Assembly: GCF_023159225.1 (NCBI RefSeq)
Contig: NC_063172.1
Location: 38,565,832-38,629,831, forward strand
DNA: 64,000 bases
Direction: 5' to 3'
Origin: Perognathus longimembris pacificus
Taxonomy: Eukaryota > Chordata > Mammalia > Rodentia > Heteromyidae
Shown: piece by piece, positions 1-12,126 of the stretch
Layout: each line of letters starts with the position of its first letter
How positions within the stretch are numbered: position 1 is the first letter of the stretch
Translations under genes and position numbers: made by a program
Notes under the pieces: generated by a model
What the model was told of the DNA's origin: nothing
The model's input: the letters and a program-made list of their open reading frames with translations, nothing else
Database searches by the model: none

Positions 1-529
1 TTATTTCTGCTCCTCAATATATTTACGGATTTGATGAACGAGATCTTTGAGGGTTTTTGAACTCTAGGTATCTTAGAAGGTATAGAATAGGTGAAGATAA
101 TCAGGTTTATGGTAATAGTTATGGTAATTTTGGAAGCTGGAATTTTCAAAGTACCAAATATTTGGACTGGTACCACAACAGTATGAAAATCATGCTTTCT
201 TTTTTCTTCTATCATAGATATTTCAAAATAATCACATTGTCTCTTTAGAGTCACATTTCAATAAACTAAGAAAGTATCATAAAGTTTTGAAGAACTCCTT
301 TCACCTGCAGTTGGACACATGGAGTTGCCTAATGTAATTGGTTAATATATTACCTATCTGTAATGCTTCATCAAGTTCGTTCATCTCTCTAGTCCTTAGT
401 CTCCTCTTCCATAAGATAATATAGCAAAATTTATACAAAAGGGAGAAGGAAAAAAAACCCAACATACACTAAGCACTTATCACATTATAGACAGTATGTA
501 TTATGCTGGATTAATTTGGAGCATAAAAG

Positions 530-600
530 CAATTATCAGATGGAGTTATTTTATGTGTCTTACAAGACTCTGTTAAACATGAAGAAACTGAGGATGCATT
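530..600 (+). repeat. MIR-like fragment
   Basis: The end of the stretch, AACATGAAGAAACTGAGGATG, resembles the MIR segment ...ACAGATGAGGAAACTGAGG. It is short and diverged. Confidence 0.35.
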
Positions 601-3204
601 TTTTCACGATAAATATTTTCTTTAAAATTTTTTCATTATAATTATTTTCTCTTCACGTTCATACTCCCCAAAGTTACTAATTTAAAACAATGGTATTCTC
701 TAGAAAGAAACACTGACTGCTAGCCTGTATGTATGTTGCTATGTGTCCCATTATACCTTGTCATGCTTCCATTCCTTCTCTTTTTCCTTTCGTATATATT
801 CATATTTGACATCTTCCTACAAAAAATCAAGGGATTAGATTGATCAGGTGAACAATGTTTTTATTATCATAAGATAATAAGTAGTACACATTGTTTTTCA
901 AACCATTGAATCTATAACCAAAGTACACCTTGAACACAGAACTATGACAATTGGAACACAGTAGTAGAACAATTGAATATACACCTAACAAAAAGTCATG
1001 ACTATGAGAAATGCATCAGCTATGAATAGCAAAGTTACTCCTCCAGAGATAACATCTCTGGAAATATAGTATATTTGATACTATTAAGGAACTCTCATAC
1101 TTAAATAATTTATTTATGTTGTTATAAGATGAAACATAAGCACACCCTCATAGTCTTTTTCAGCATTCACGTTTTAACAAAACTATTACTTTTTAAAACA
1201 AAGTAAGAAGATAGGTAAAAATGGACTTTTCCCCATTTCTTAAGTGAACTTTTAAGCAATATGATTTCTACAATTCTGTGTAACACGGTCAGTGATCCAT
1301 TTCTTCTGTGTAGGTACATTTTCACATTAAAATACAAATTATGTATACAGTAAGCCGATATCATTCTGTATATATATTGAGCAGATGTTTACATGAGAGA
1401 TATATAAATTTTAAAACAACTGTCTTAGTAGAAATCTCCCACAATGCGCTTATTACCATATACTTATAGCAACATTTTGTATCTTGCAGTTTAAATCTCG
1501 TATTTTACATACACATAAAGGGATATTTTCTAAATAAGAAAAGAGAGCACTAATTTATACTCCAACTAGTCATATCTTAATCTATGATAGTATCTTATTT
1601 TCAGTGAATGATTAACTTAAGTGATTATGTTTTCATACTTTGCCATCAGTAATAAGGAAATAAAAGGCATTTGTCATACAACAGTTTAGTTCCTTTAATT
1701 GTGATCTTTCACATGGTAGTTTTCGTTTGTTCAATATGACTGAATTATAATGAGATTGTGAGTGAAAATTAAATAAACTAGCAGAAGATAAGTCATAGGG
1801 TTAAAAATTTTAGCAAGTATAAGTGAACATAAATACACTAAGGATGATTGAAACATTAGATAATTCTCCGGCACATAAGTATCTTACCTTATTTATGACT
1901 AGAGTTATTTTACTATTCAGAAAACATCAATTTACAATGACTCTTGGATGATAAATGTTGTATGAAGCTACATTTGTTTTTATTAGGAGACTTGAGATAG
2001 TTTGGCAATCTCTTTTGAAATCATGCCTGTAATGACTCTCAGTGTGAAGCAAACTTTAGAATTAATTTTAGTGGTTATAGCCTTCCTGACATTATTATTC
2101 CTCATACATGGGTAATGTTCTGGATACGTTCACATTGTAGAACAACTAATGACCCCATTCTCTTTTTGGCAGTCCAGTGAAAACATAAAACAGATGTTCA
2201 ACATTAGCAGATGTCCAGGGTGACACACTAAGCATATGCAGGGAGTGGAAGTCCTGAAGCCTCTCACGTGTGAGGAACGTTGACCAGTGCACCCAGGATT
2301 TCCATTTAGCCTCATTAGGTTTTGTAAGAGTAGGATTTCATTCATGGATTAGATAATGATACCCTCCCAGAGCCTCATTCTGCCAAAAGTGCTTTGTTCC
2401 AAATATGAGTAATGAGCCACAAGAATTTTAAAACCATAATCACTTTTTCACATTTTCATATTATTTTAAAGTAAATAACACACTAACCACAGGGCTATAA
2501 TACTTTTTAATATATCTGAACCATCATAATAAAATAAAAATAAAATCCACAAATGGCTTCCTTCATACCCATTTTCAATTTATATTAATGTGATTGTAAC
2601 TTTTCCAGGTGGATTCTCCTTGCTTCATTCCAGCAAGGGTACCTGATGCAATGAGTTTATTTTCTTCCCATTAGGTTTGTGAAAGTAAGAGTCACCTCCT
2701 TATTTATCTTTCCGGTTTATAGAGTAGCTGAAACGGTAGGTGTCCAGGAAACATGTTTTTAACTATATAAAGGATGAAAACGTACAAATCATCTTTTAAA
2801 AAAAATTGTTTATATCCTGTTTTGGGAGACACTTTCCTTATACCCAGGCAGTTCCCCACAAACCTGAATTAGTTTGAGAAGCAATAGACATCTTCAAGTG
2901 AATTAGGGCTTCACTCTAACAAGCCACTTCATAAACAGTGCTGAAAACAATATTCTTTACAACTGAAACATCCATTACACACAATGAAATTTCATATTTC
3001 TTAAGTTTTCTATTCAGTAGAAGCTGAAAACTGTACTAATTTGCCATCACACAAATAACATAAGGGTACTTTGTCCTTGAAATGCCCTCATGATTTTTTT
3101 CAACCTAACTTCTTTCATGAGAGATCACTTACTCATTTCCATCACAGGGAGTATGATTTGACTATTTTACTGAAGTAAATCCTATGATAGGGCCCTTTGT
3201 GTTT

Positions 3205-3320
3205 CGAGTTTTGTATAACATCAATCCATGTTTATCCATGTATCTGTTTACTTTGTAGCCCACTGTATGAATAATCCATATATTGTTAATTTATTTTCCT
3301 GTTGTGAAGAGCTTAACTTT
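3205..3320 (-). repeat. Probable ancient L1 fragment
   Basis: The plus strand (…CCATGTATCTGTTTACTTTGTAGCC...CTGTATGAATAATCC...) resembles the minus-strand reading of old mammalian L1 copies, with their 'cattgtatgaatataccac' motif. It is heavily diverged. Confidence 0.35.
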
Positions 3321-5549
3321 TTTTAATGCTAGGAAAACAATATGTGATATAAACCATTTAAAGTATTAAATGTTTATTTTATTGATGGTTTCAGTGTATG
3401 GGCTTTAGGCCCTGTTGCTGTTGGTCCTGTGGCAAGGCAGAATATCATAGCAGGCAATGCTGATAGAGAAGGACTGATCACTTTAAGGTGGCTTGAAAGA
3501 AAGGAGAGAAGGTTCCAGAGTTCTGTTATTGTTAACAAGGACCCATCACAATGACCTAATTTCCTCCCACTAGACCCCACTCCTTGAAGATTCTACCACC
3601 TATTAACAGTGCTATGGAGAGCTGGCTAAGCATTTAGTTGATAGGCCATAGAGGAACAATGGATATTTGTTATTTTCTTAGGATTTAGAATGCTACATTT
3701 TTTAAAATCAATGCTCTGACTAACAGTATAGAAATTATTGTAAGCTGCAATTGTTGTAGAAATTGTTGTAAGCTGCAAGGTTAAATAAAAGTTATATCTC
3801 AATACATCAAAAAATTCTGAAGAAAGTCAAATGAAAAGAATGATGATAAAGATACAAACATGTAATCGAACTGAAGGATTTTCAAACTTCATTTTGTATG
3901 CTCCCTAAGGAGGTAACAGAGCAATGAATGAGCCCTACTAACATGAGGTGTCCATATTCCCCTGCCACTATTACCTTCCTGAATTCATATCCTTCCATTT
4001 TTATTTTTGCTATTTCCATTCAAGTCTTACTGGCACATTTTTCTCTTCCTGGAACTTGACTGACATGTTCTCAACACTTTCTTTGCTCTTGTTTATTTCT
4101 GAAACATTCTTCCTAAAATAAGTATGTGGTGTATTTACCTAATACCTTCAGGTGTTTTCTGGAATGTCAGTATATCTACTGAGCGTTCCAGTTGTGCATT
4201 ATAAATAGTAACTCAATCAAGTGCTTTTATCAGTCTATGTTACATTTATCTGCACAATCCTAACCAAAATGATTGGCCTAACTTTCCTCAAAAAGGTATT
4301 GGATTTAGAATTATATTTACGAAACTATATACCCCAAGAACAAAAGAAAAGAAGCTTCAACTTAGCAGAAAACTAAGTTATTTGAAAGAAAATTAGGATA
4401 GACTCAGATAATTTGTCTTCCAAAATGAGCAATGAAACAATCAAGTGATATTTGAAGCTGTTGATACTTATTCAGGTAGACCAGAATTCAACTATGAAAT
4501 GAAAATAAAACATTTTAGCACATAAAAACATTAAGCGATACAAACTCTTCAAAAAATCCAAAATCAGAAAAGATATGTTGAAAGATATAGGAGAGAATAA
4601 TGAATAGTAAGGCTAAAAAAAGGAATGCTATCAATCATTATAAATGTGACATTGAAACAGTTAAATTAAAACTTATTGCTATGAAAATAAAGGTAGGAGT
4701 AGGAAAAATTGCTAGTATCCTGTTCTATTTTTCATACCTTACTTATAAAAAGATCAGGAGGTAAAATGAGGGTTGAAATTTACATTTAAACTATATTAGA
4801 TTAACTATGGATATTCTTTATGCACATCAGTCTATTTATATTTCTAAATACATTTTCTGTTGGGAAGTGGAAATAAATACCTAATCATCAAAAAATATAT
4901 ATCTTTATATTTCTGTATATGTGTATTTCCATTAAAATGGTTCCATTGTGTTTTATTAGAAAGAAAATAGTATTAAATAAGAAGGTACATATTCATTTTA
5001 TTTAATTGTCATGTGTATAGTTCATCCTTTGAACATATAAATTATAATTCCAAAACAATCTATATAAAAAGGATGAATAAATAATAATTTTAACCCAAAA
5101 TTATTTAAAATCTTTTTGTCCTAAATAGTTATTTTTTAAAAAAAATTATATTTATTACTTTCTTTGTCAAGATAATAGATACACATCCTGTCTCAAAAGT
5201 TTCATAAACATAAAAGTACATGCAATGGATATTAGAATTCCTGCTTCTAACTGTGTACAGGCACACTCCCACTGTATATAACTACTGACAGACATTGAAA
5301 AGTTCAATGGGGAAGCTGAATGATAACATAAACATGGGTTTGTAAAGCTTTGCTGTCAAGTAAATTAACTCGTAAGTACATCACAAAGATTTCAGGAAAG
5401 ACAAATATAATTCTGAAGTTTCAAGAAAGGAAATTAAATCAATTAAATGCTAATTCATATGAGAGAATATTAGTGGATTGTGACCTTTTAATATTCTATA
5501 ACACAAAAGTGACCCACAGATGCATTGCTTGAAGACATTTGCTGTCTTT

Positions 5550-5764
5550 TTTTTTTTTTTTTTTTTTTTTTGGCCAGTCCTGGGCCTTGGACTCAGGGCC
5601 TGAGCACTGTCCCTGGCTTCTTCCCGCTCAAGGCTAGCACTCTGCCACTTGAGCCACAGCGCCCCTTCTGGCCGTTTTTCTGTATATGTGGTGCTGGGGA
5701 ATCGAACCTAGGGCCTCGTGTATCCGAGGCAGGCACTCTTGCCACTAGGCTATATCCCCAGCCC
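5550..5764 (-). mobile_element. ID-headed composite SINE, young subfamily, with 17-bp target-site duplication
   Basis: Read on the minus strand this is a full-length SINE. It has a tRNA-like head starting GGGCTGGGGATATAGCC, an A box (TAGCCTAGTGG), a perfect B box (GGTTCGATTCC), a shared right half (GCTGTGGCTCAAGTGGCAGAG...) and a poly(A) tail. AGACATTTGCTGTCTTT is duplicated exactly at 5533-5549 and 5765-5781. It belongs to the subfamily with GCCTCGGATACACGAGGC in the head. Confidence 0.93.
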
Positions 5765-5781
5765 AGACATTTGCTGTCTTT

Positions 5782-6009
5782 GATAGAATGTTCTGCTTGA
5801 AGCCTGATCAACTTAAACAAAATATTAAAGTTTTATTACAAAATGGCATTCAAGAGTTTATGAAAAATCAAGTCTTTATTACATAAAATATGATAGGTAG
5901 TCCATTTGACCCTGACAGTTACCTCATCAAACATCTTAACAGAATTTAGAGATATAAAAAGGAAGAGACTGCTTTTGCACTTCATTAAATTATATTAAAA
6001 CAAAATATA
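5782..6009. other. Spacer between two inverted SINEs
   Basis: Unique AT-rich sequence. No feature was seen. Confidence 0.6.
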
Positions 6010-6200
6010 GGGCTGGGGATATAGCCTAGTGGCAAGAGTGCCTGCCTCGGATACACGAGGCCCTAGGTTCGATTCCCCAGCACCACATATACAGAAAACG
6101 GCCAGAAGCGGCGCTGTGGCTCAAGTGGCAGAGTGCTAGCCTTGAGCGGGAAGAAGCCAGGGACAGTGCTCAGGCCCTGAGTCCAAGGCCCAGGACTGGC

Positions 6201-6260
<60 letters not shown>

Positions 6261-6263
6261 TAA
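6010..6263 (+). mobile_element. ID-headed composite SINE, young subfamily, with (TA)n tail
   Basis: Full-length copy with intact A and B boxes, nearly identical to the inverted copy at 5550-5764. Its A-rich tail (from about 6201) runs into a TA dinucleotide repeat at 6238-6262. The target-site duplication is unclear because both flanks are A/T-rich. Confidence 0.92.
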
Positions 6264-6444
6264 TTAGAAAGAAAAAGAAATAAAATCAAAGAATATCCAA
6301 GGGACAAAGGCAATACAGAACAGGTGGGAGAAAGCAGAGTTATCACTGCGGGTGTGGACCAGGAAGGTGAAAGTGCTGAGGGAACTCCACGGGCAACTTC
6401 AGAGAGGAAGTTTCATTTGGACAGGAATGAAAGATGAACTTACA
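6264..6444. other. Short unique spacer between SINEs
   Basis: Nothing recognised. Confidence 0.5.
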
Positions 6445-6653
6445 GGGCTGGGATATGGCCTAGTGGCAAGAGTGCTTGCCTTATATACATGAAGCCTTGG
6501 GTTCAATTCTCCAGCACCACATATATTGAAAACGGCCAGTGCTGTGGCTCAAGTGGCAGAGTGCTAGCCTTGAGCAAAGAGAAGCCAGGGACAGGGCTCA
6601 GGCCCTGAGTCCAAGCCCAGGACTGGCCAAAAAAAAAAAAAAAAAAAAAAAAA
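6445..6653 (+). mobile_element. ID-headed composite SINE, older subfamily
   Basis: The head starts GGGCTGGGATATGGCC and the B-box region is diverged (GGTTCAATTCT). A few bases are missing at the head/right-half junction after ACGGCCAG. The right half ends in a poly(A) tail at 6628-6653. Confidence 0.9.
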
Positions 6654-6705
6654 GTAAGAATCTAGGCAAAGGAATACATGTGTAAAATAAGATGGTAAAT
6701 TGTGC

Positions 6706-7946
6706 AGATTTTTTTTTCTTTTTTTCCTTTATTGTCAAAGTGAATTACAGAGGGATTGCAGTTTCATACGTAAAGGGGTGAGTACATTTCTTGTTCAATG
6801 TCCTTCATTCTTCCCCAACTCCCCCCTCCCACTTTCCTGCTCGTACCCATGAGTTGCACAGTTGGTTTACACCAAATGGTTTTGTAAGTACTGCTTTTGG
6901 AATTGTTTGTCTTTTTGCCTTTGTCTCTTGATTTTGGTATTCCCTTTCCCTTCCCTAGTTCTAAGACATACAGACAGTATCCAGGGTACTAAGATCAGAT
7001 ACAGTGATAGCAGGTGTGAAACCACAGGGAAGGAATAAAAGAGAAAAAAAGGTAGTTTCACATGGCATGTGGAAAATAATTACAACAAGGATATAACACT
7101 TGTTTCAATAACGTGGAATTCATTTCACTTAGCATCGTTTTATGTGTTCCTAACGGCATAGATATTGGGCTATTGTGCTCTTATTCTATGACTACCCTAA
7201 ACATGTACTAGTTATTCCCTATGAGGAGAACCATAGAGTCCTTGTTTCTTTACCAACGGACAAAGGCCTCATATCTAAAATATATGCAGAACCCCAAAAA
7301 ATTAATTCCTTCAAGACAACTCCTCAAAAAAAATCAAAGGCCCCCTCAACAAATGGGCGAAAGACCTAAAAAGACACTTCTCTGAAGAGGAAATGACAAT
7401 GGCTAAGAGACAGATGAAGAAGTGCTCAACATCACTTGTCATAAAAGAAATACAAATCAAAACAACATTGAGATTCCACCTCACCCAAGTAAGAATGTCC
7501 ATTATCAGGAAAACTAACAACAACAAATACTGGAAGGGATATGGCCACAAGGGAACCCTACTACATTGTTGGTGGGAATGTAACATTGTTCAACTACTCT
7601 GGAAAGCGGTATGGAGGTTCCTCAAAAGGCTAAACACAGAGCTTCCCTAAGATCCAGTAGCCCCATTGGGGCATCTATCCAAAAGATTACAAGTAGGACC
7701 ACACTAAAGATACCAGCACAACAATGTTCATCGCAGCACAATTTGTCATTGCTAAAATATGGAACCAACCCAGATGCCTCTGAGTAGATGAGTGGATGAA
7801 GAAAATGTGGTACATATACACAATGGAATTTTATGCCTCTATCAGAAAGAATGATATTGCCCCATTCATAAAGAAATGGAAGGACTTGGAAAAATTTATA
7901 CGAAGTGAAGTGAGCCATACCCAAAGAAACAAGTTGGGGAGATTTT
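6706..7946 (-). mobile_element. 5'-inverted (twin-primed) truncated L1
   Basis: From 6713 to 7251 the sequence is an L1 3' end on the minus strand: a T-rich tail, then the recurring 'TTATTGTCAAAGTGA' terminus, then 3' UTR. From about 7255 to 7933 it is the adjoining L1 segment on the plus strand: the ORF2 C-terminal region, readable as broken frames at 7393-7650, and proximal 3' UTR. Both halves stop at the same consensus point: AAAGAAACAAG is read leftward at 7251-7241 and rightward at 7923-7933. This is the signature of twin priming. AGATTTT at 6706-6712 and 7940-7946 may be the target-site duplication. No intact protein is encoded. Confidence 0.85.
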
Positions 7947-10375
7947 AAGCAACAGAGCATTAGTAGCGCTTACACAATAGTCAAGGACAGAAGATGACAT
8001 GGTAAAAGGTGACACATTCTGAATCATCGATGGGCTTTTTCTTGTTAAGTCACTTGGAACTTTAGTCTGCAAGAATCAGCGTATCAATTAAATGATAAAG
8101 TGTATGGGGTGCATATTATCTAAATCTATACAAGTCTTTCTAAACTATTGGAAATCATTTATGTGTAAGCAACATTACTTATCTAATCTATTATCTACAT
8201 CCACATATCTGTTTATATATCTTCTAATAAAACTCCTCTTAGTTACAGTTCTAAAGAATGTCATTATGTAGGAAATAAACATCTATCACATGTACATTGG
8301 TATGTCCCATGCATTCACAAAGATAAGGGAACTAAATACATAGCCTTATATTTATCCTCAGAGAGTTTGTAATCCAATGAAGTACAGGCAAGCATACATG
8401 CTAAAGTGTCCCAATAAATATAATGTCTCAAAAATATGGAAGCAAATGGAGAAGGTATTCAGTGAAAAAGTCAGCATAGTCACTATTGCAAGAGAAACTG
8501 GAGTCTATAATGGAGGAAAAGTAAATGTCAGAAATTAAAAAATGGAAGGATTTTCAAGGCAGAGAACACAGAATAAGCAAATACATAGTTACAAAAGCCA
8601 GCAGGCTAGCAGCTTAAAATAATTCATGTTGGGTAAAAACATTTTAAATAGTAAGGGAAGAGATAAGGCAGAAAAGTTTGTCAGACTCTGTCTCTAAAGT
8701 AGTTACTAAAACGCAGGTTTTGAGGTCTGACTCAAGTAGTAGATCACTAGCTGAACAAACAAGCATGTGAACTCAAGACTATGAATTAAAACACAATGCT
8801 ACTGAATTTTTTAAATGGTAAAAACTCATGTTTTCCCTCATATGTGTAATCTAGACCCAAAGGAAATATATATTCATGTAAATAAAATGTGTTTGTGTGT
8901 GTGTGTGTGTGTATGTGTTTGATTCAACTATGGAACTGTTTAAATAGATGTGGGACATGGAAGAGGAAGAGATTGATGGTGGCTAAATAATTTAAAAATA
9001 TGTTGCAACTGTGTTTGAAGATAGCAGAAGAAATCTCAATGAAAGCTGTTGTTCAGTTGTGGTTTGAGGAGTAAGAAAAGAAAGTAATAGAGAGGGCAAA
9101 CCTTGAGCAGTAATTTGGAAAATACTTTATATCAAGATCTATGTCTATCAATTATCTGTAAAATATAATCAACTTTCTTTGAAAAAATCCTATAGTTTGT
9201 TGTAGAGCAATTTAAAGTCACTGAAACATTTTCCAAGAGCAGATAAAAATTACAACTTCTAGATAGTTGTTAGAAAGAAAACAGAGCAACAATCCCAATA
9301 GGATATGTGCATAGTCAGGTAGGTTCATTGTAGTTACATTCTGTTATAATTGATAGTTCTGTCTCTTCTCACAAGCTATATATCTTTGTTTTAACTCTTT
9401 GTGTCAAGCGAATTGCCAGCAGTCTCCTTTCTCCGGCATTCCACAAGATTGTTAAATGATAATAGCTTGACTTAAATTCATTCTAACTATTTTGTGGTTG
9501 ATATTTGGTGTAAGTAAGAAAAATAACATACCAGAAACTTGCATTAGAAAGTAGAGGATTGGGTAAGATACTTGGTATTTGGAATGTAATATATGAGCAG
9601 GCTGACACATCCTATGAAATCTGCAACCTTCATATGGCCCCTGTGCTCACTGACAAGGCTCCATTGAAATAGTCCAGATGTGACAGATGCATGAATCCCA
9701 CAGAGCTGATCTTTATCCTGGAGGAAATCCCAGAATGTTCTGGCCCGAGCAAGGTAAAAGAAAGCACTTACACTTAGATCATGTAAATTTGAAGTCCGGA
9801 AGCAATAAGAAATGATTTGCTTTGTTTATTTATATTGTATGTTTATATGACAACACCCATTGTGAAATGCCATAGGGTATGTGTATTTTGAAAACTCAGT
9901 AAAATGCTAAAAGCCAAAAGTCATTTTTAATTAACATATCAATTACAAAAGGCTCCACTACACAGATGTCCCAAGCTTTGTGCCCAGAAGTTTAATGAAC
10001 TAAAGCTCTTTCAGGTCAAAAGAAAGGAAAAGATGAAAAAAGAAAAGAAAAGATGAAAATAGAAAATGCAGCATATAAAGACTTTGGGGATCTTAATAGA
10101 AGGAGCCTCCTTGATTTTAGTCTTTATGGTGTATAGTTATTCCATTAAAAACATAGAAGGCCCATTGTCACACAGGGGTTTAGACATTATATTGGATTCA
10201 TTTATTTTTAAACTGCATCACTTCCATGTATATGTTTGAAAGTGCTGCAGAAAATAACCTATAGTGGTAGCCAGCACCTCACCCCTCTTTTACTCACATC
10301 CACAATTTTCTTCATCAATTATTTTTCTGTGACAAATTTTATATACCCCTGCCCTATTAAGAAATCTCAATGGAA
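7947..10375. other. Intergenic stretch with a TG microsatellite
   Basis: No gene was recognised. A degraded tRNA-like SINE fragment may lie near 8715-8790 (GACTCAAGTAGTAGATCACTAGC...). The rest shows no recognisable structure. Confidence 0.5.
8889..8912. repeat. (TG)n microsatellite
   Basis: About 12 TG units with one interruption. Confidence 0.9.
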
Positions 10376-10485
10376 GCTACACATAGGGCAATCCCAAAAC
10401 AGAGGAGATTGAGGTACAAAGATCACAAACTTAAGGCCAGTTACATAGAGACATCTTGTCTCAATCAAAATGACAAAATTCTCAG
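10376..10485 (+). repeat. Degraded B1-like SINE
   Basis: Motifs GGAGATTGAGGTACAAAGATCACAAAC, ...GGCCAGTTACATAGAGACA and TCTTGTCTCAA fit a diverged 7SL-derived B1 monomer. Confidence 0.5.
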
Positions 10486-10814
10486 TGGAATCCTAGTGAA
10501 GTGAGGAGATGCAGCTGCACAAAGATCAAGTTTTTGTAAAATGTGACACCAAATTACTTCTAGGTTCCACTTATATCAATATTAATCCTGTTTATATAAT
10601 TTAACCTTGGGCTTTCCATACTAGGGCAATGCTTCACACAGAACTCCTAAATGGGATCACCTCTCTACTTACTTAACACCAATCATCTGGGAAAAAAGTA
10701 TTGTTCTAAGTGTCGATAACATGCTGTATTCCTCAGGTTGATTTGCTCTATGCTGCCTTTGCTGTGACCCAGACAAGCTGGTATTTTGTGTGTTTGTTTC
10801 TGTTAAATACCATA

Positions 10815-11446
10815 ATGTCTAGGGTTCCATGGCACAAGTCCAGACATTCTTAATAAAGACCTAGGAACATAACAAATCAAACAAAGGTTGGACAAATGAT
10901 ATAGCATTAATCTGCAGAGCTTCTGCATGGCAAAGGTCATAGATAGCAACATAAACAGAAAGCATATAGATTGGGAGAAGATATTCACTAGCCACACAAC
11001 AGACAACAACCTCATATCTAAAATATACTTAGAACTCAAAAAACTAAATTACCCTAAAACAAATCCTCAAAGAAATAACAACTCCAGTAATAAGTGGGAT
11101 AAAGACTTAAAGAGAGACTTCTCTGAAGAGGAAATAAGAATGACCAAGACACATGAAGTAATGCTCAACATCTCTGGTCATAAAAGAAAGGAAACTCAAA
11201 ACAACATTGAGATTCCACCTTATATCAGTAAGAGTGGCCATTATCAAAAAATCTGATAACAGATGCTGGCAGGGATGTGGCCAAAAGGGAACACTATTAC
11301 ACTCTTCCACTTCTGGGCATTCCACTCAAATGACCACAAATAAGGCTATCCTGAGAGCTACCAGCACAATCATGTTCATTGCAGCATTATTTGCCATAGT
11401 TAAGGCATGGAACCAACTCAGTAGATTAATGGGCCAAGAAAATGTG

Positions 11447-11500
<54 letters not shown>

Positions 11501-12126
11501 GAATTCTATGCTTCTGTCAGAATGAACGACATTGCCTCATTCATAAGGAAAATGAAAAGACTGGGGAAAAATCATATTTGATGAAGTAAGCCAGACATAA
11601 AGAAACATAGATTCCATGGTTTCCCTCATTTGTACCAGTTGGTATATGTCTAGGATAGGCCTAGCAGATCACAATAGCTCAATAGCGATGTACATATCAT
11701 CATGTGAGATGATGCTAAGCGAAATGAACTCCAAGATATGGAAACAGAGATTTTTGTTTGTCTGTTGTTGTTTTTAATGCATATGTGGAGTTATTTGGGT
11801 TTTTACATTTTTCCCCTATATTTTAGGCCCCTATTGTCACAGTATTTGATTTTGGTACCCTGCATGTTGTATATATACTTATCTGAATTAAGGAAAGGAA
11901 TAGGAGCAACGAAATAGTGAGACAAAGGACAACGGGTGAGCCAGTGCAACAGCAATACAGTTCAAAATGAATGCAACTTGGTGGGGGTGGATAGAGGGGA
12001 AGGGAAAGTGAAGAAAAATGAAGAAGGGTGTAACAAGTTTGACAAAAAATGTACTCACTGTCTTATTATGTAACTGTGACCCCTCTGTACATAACCTTGA
12101 CAATAAATTTAAATTTCAAAAAGAAA
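10815..12126 (+). mobile_element. 5'-truncated L1, ORF2 C-terminus plus 3' UTR
   Basis: The plus strand carries L1 ORF2 3' sequence: AGAGCTTCTGCATGGCAAAG, then TCTCTGAAGAGGAAATAAGA, then the 'GAGATTCCACCT...AGTAAGAGTGGCCAT' region. The 3' UTR follows and ends CTGTACATAACC-TTGACAATAAATTTAAATTTC with an A-rich tail. Frames are broken (for example 10927-11256 and 11207-11581). A (CA)n tract at 11449-11498 has expanded from the element's own TACACACA-like motif. Confidence 0.88.
11449..11498. repeat. (CA)n microsatellite inside L1
   Basis: About 25 uninterrupted CA units. They sit where related L1 copies read 'ACATATACACAATGGAATT' (see 7813-7831). Confidence 0.95.

Larger units (their letters stand above)
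1..5532. other. AT-rich intergenic DNA downstream of CNBD1, few recognisable repeats
   Basis: No gene was recognised. Apart from a MIR-like fragment near 530-600 and a probable old L1 fragment near 3205-3320, the stretch looks like ordinary decayed intergenic sequence. A short imperfect repeat (AATTGTTGTAAGCTGCAA twice) lies at about 3732-3778. The open frames at 2130-2345 and 3374-3580 (minus) have no recognisable protein features. Confidence 0.6.
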
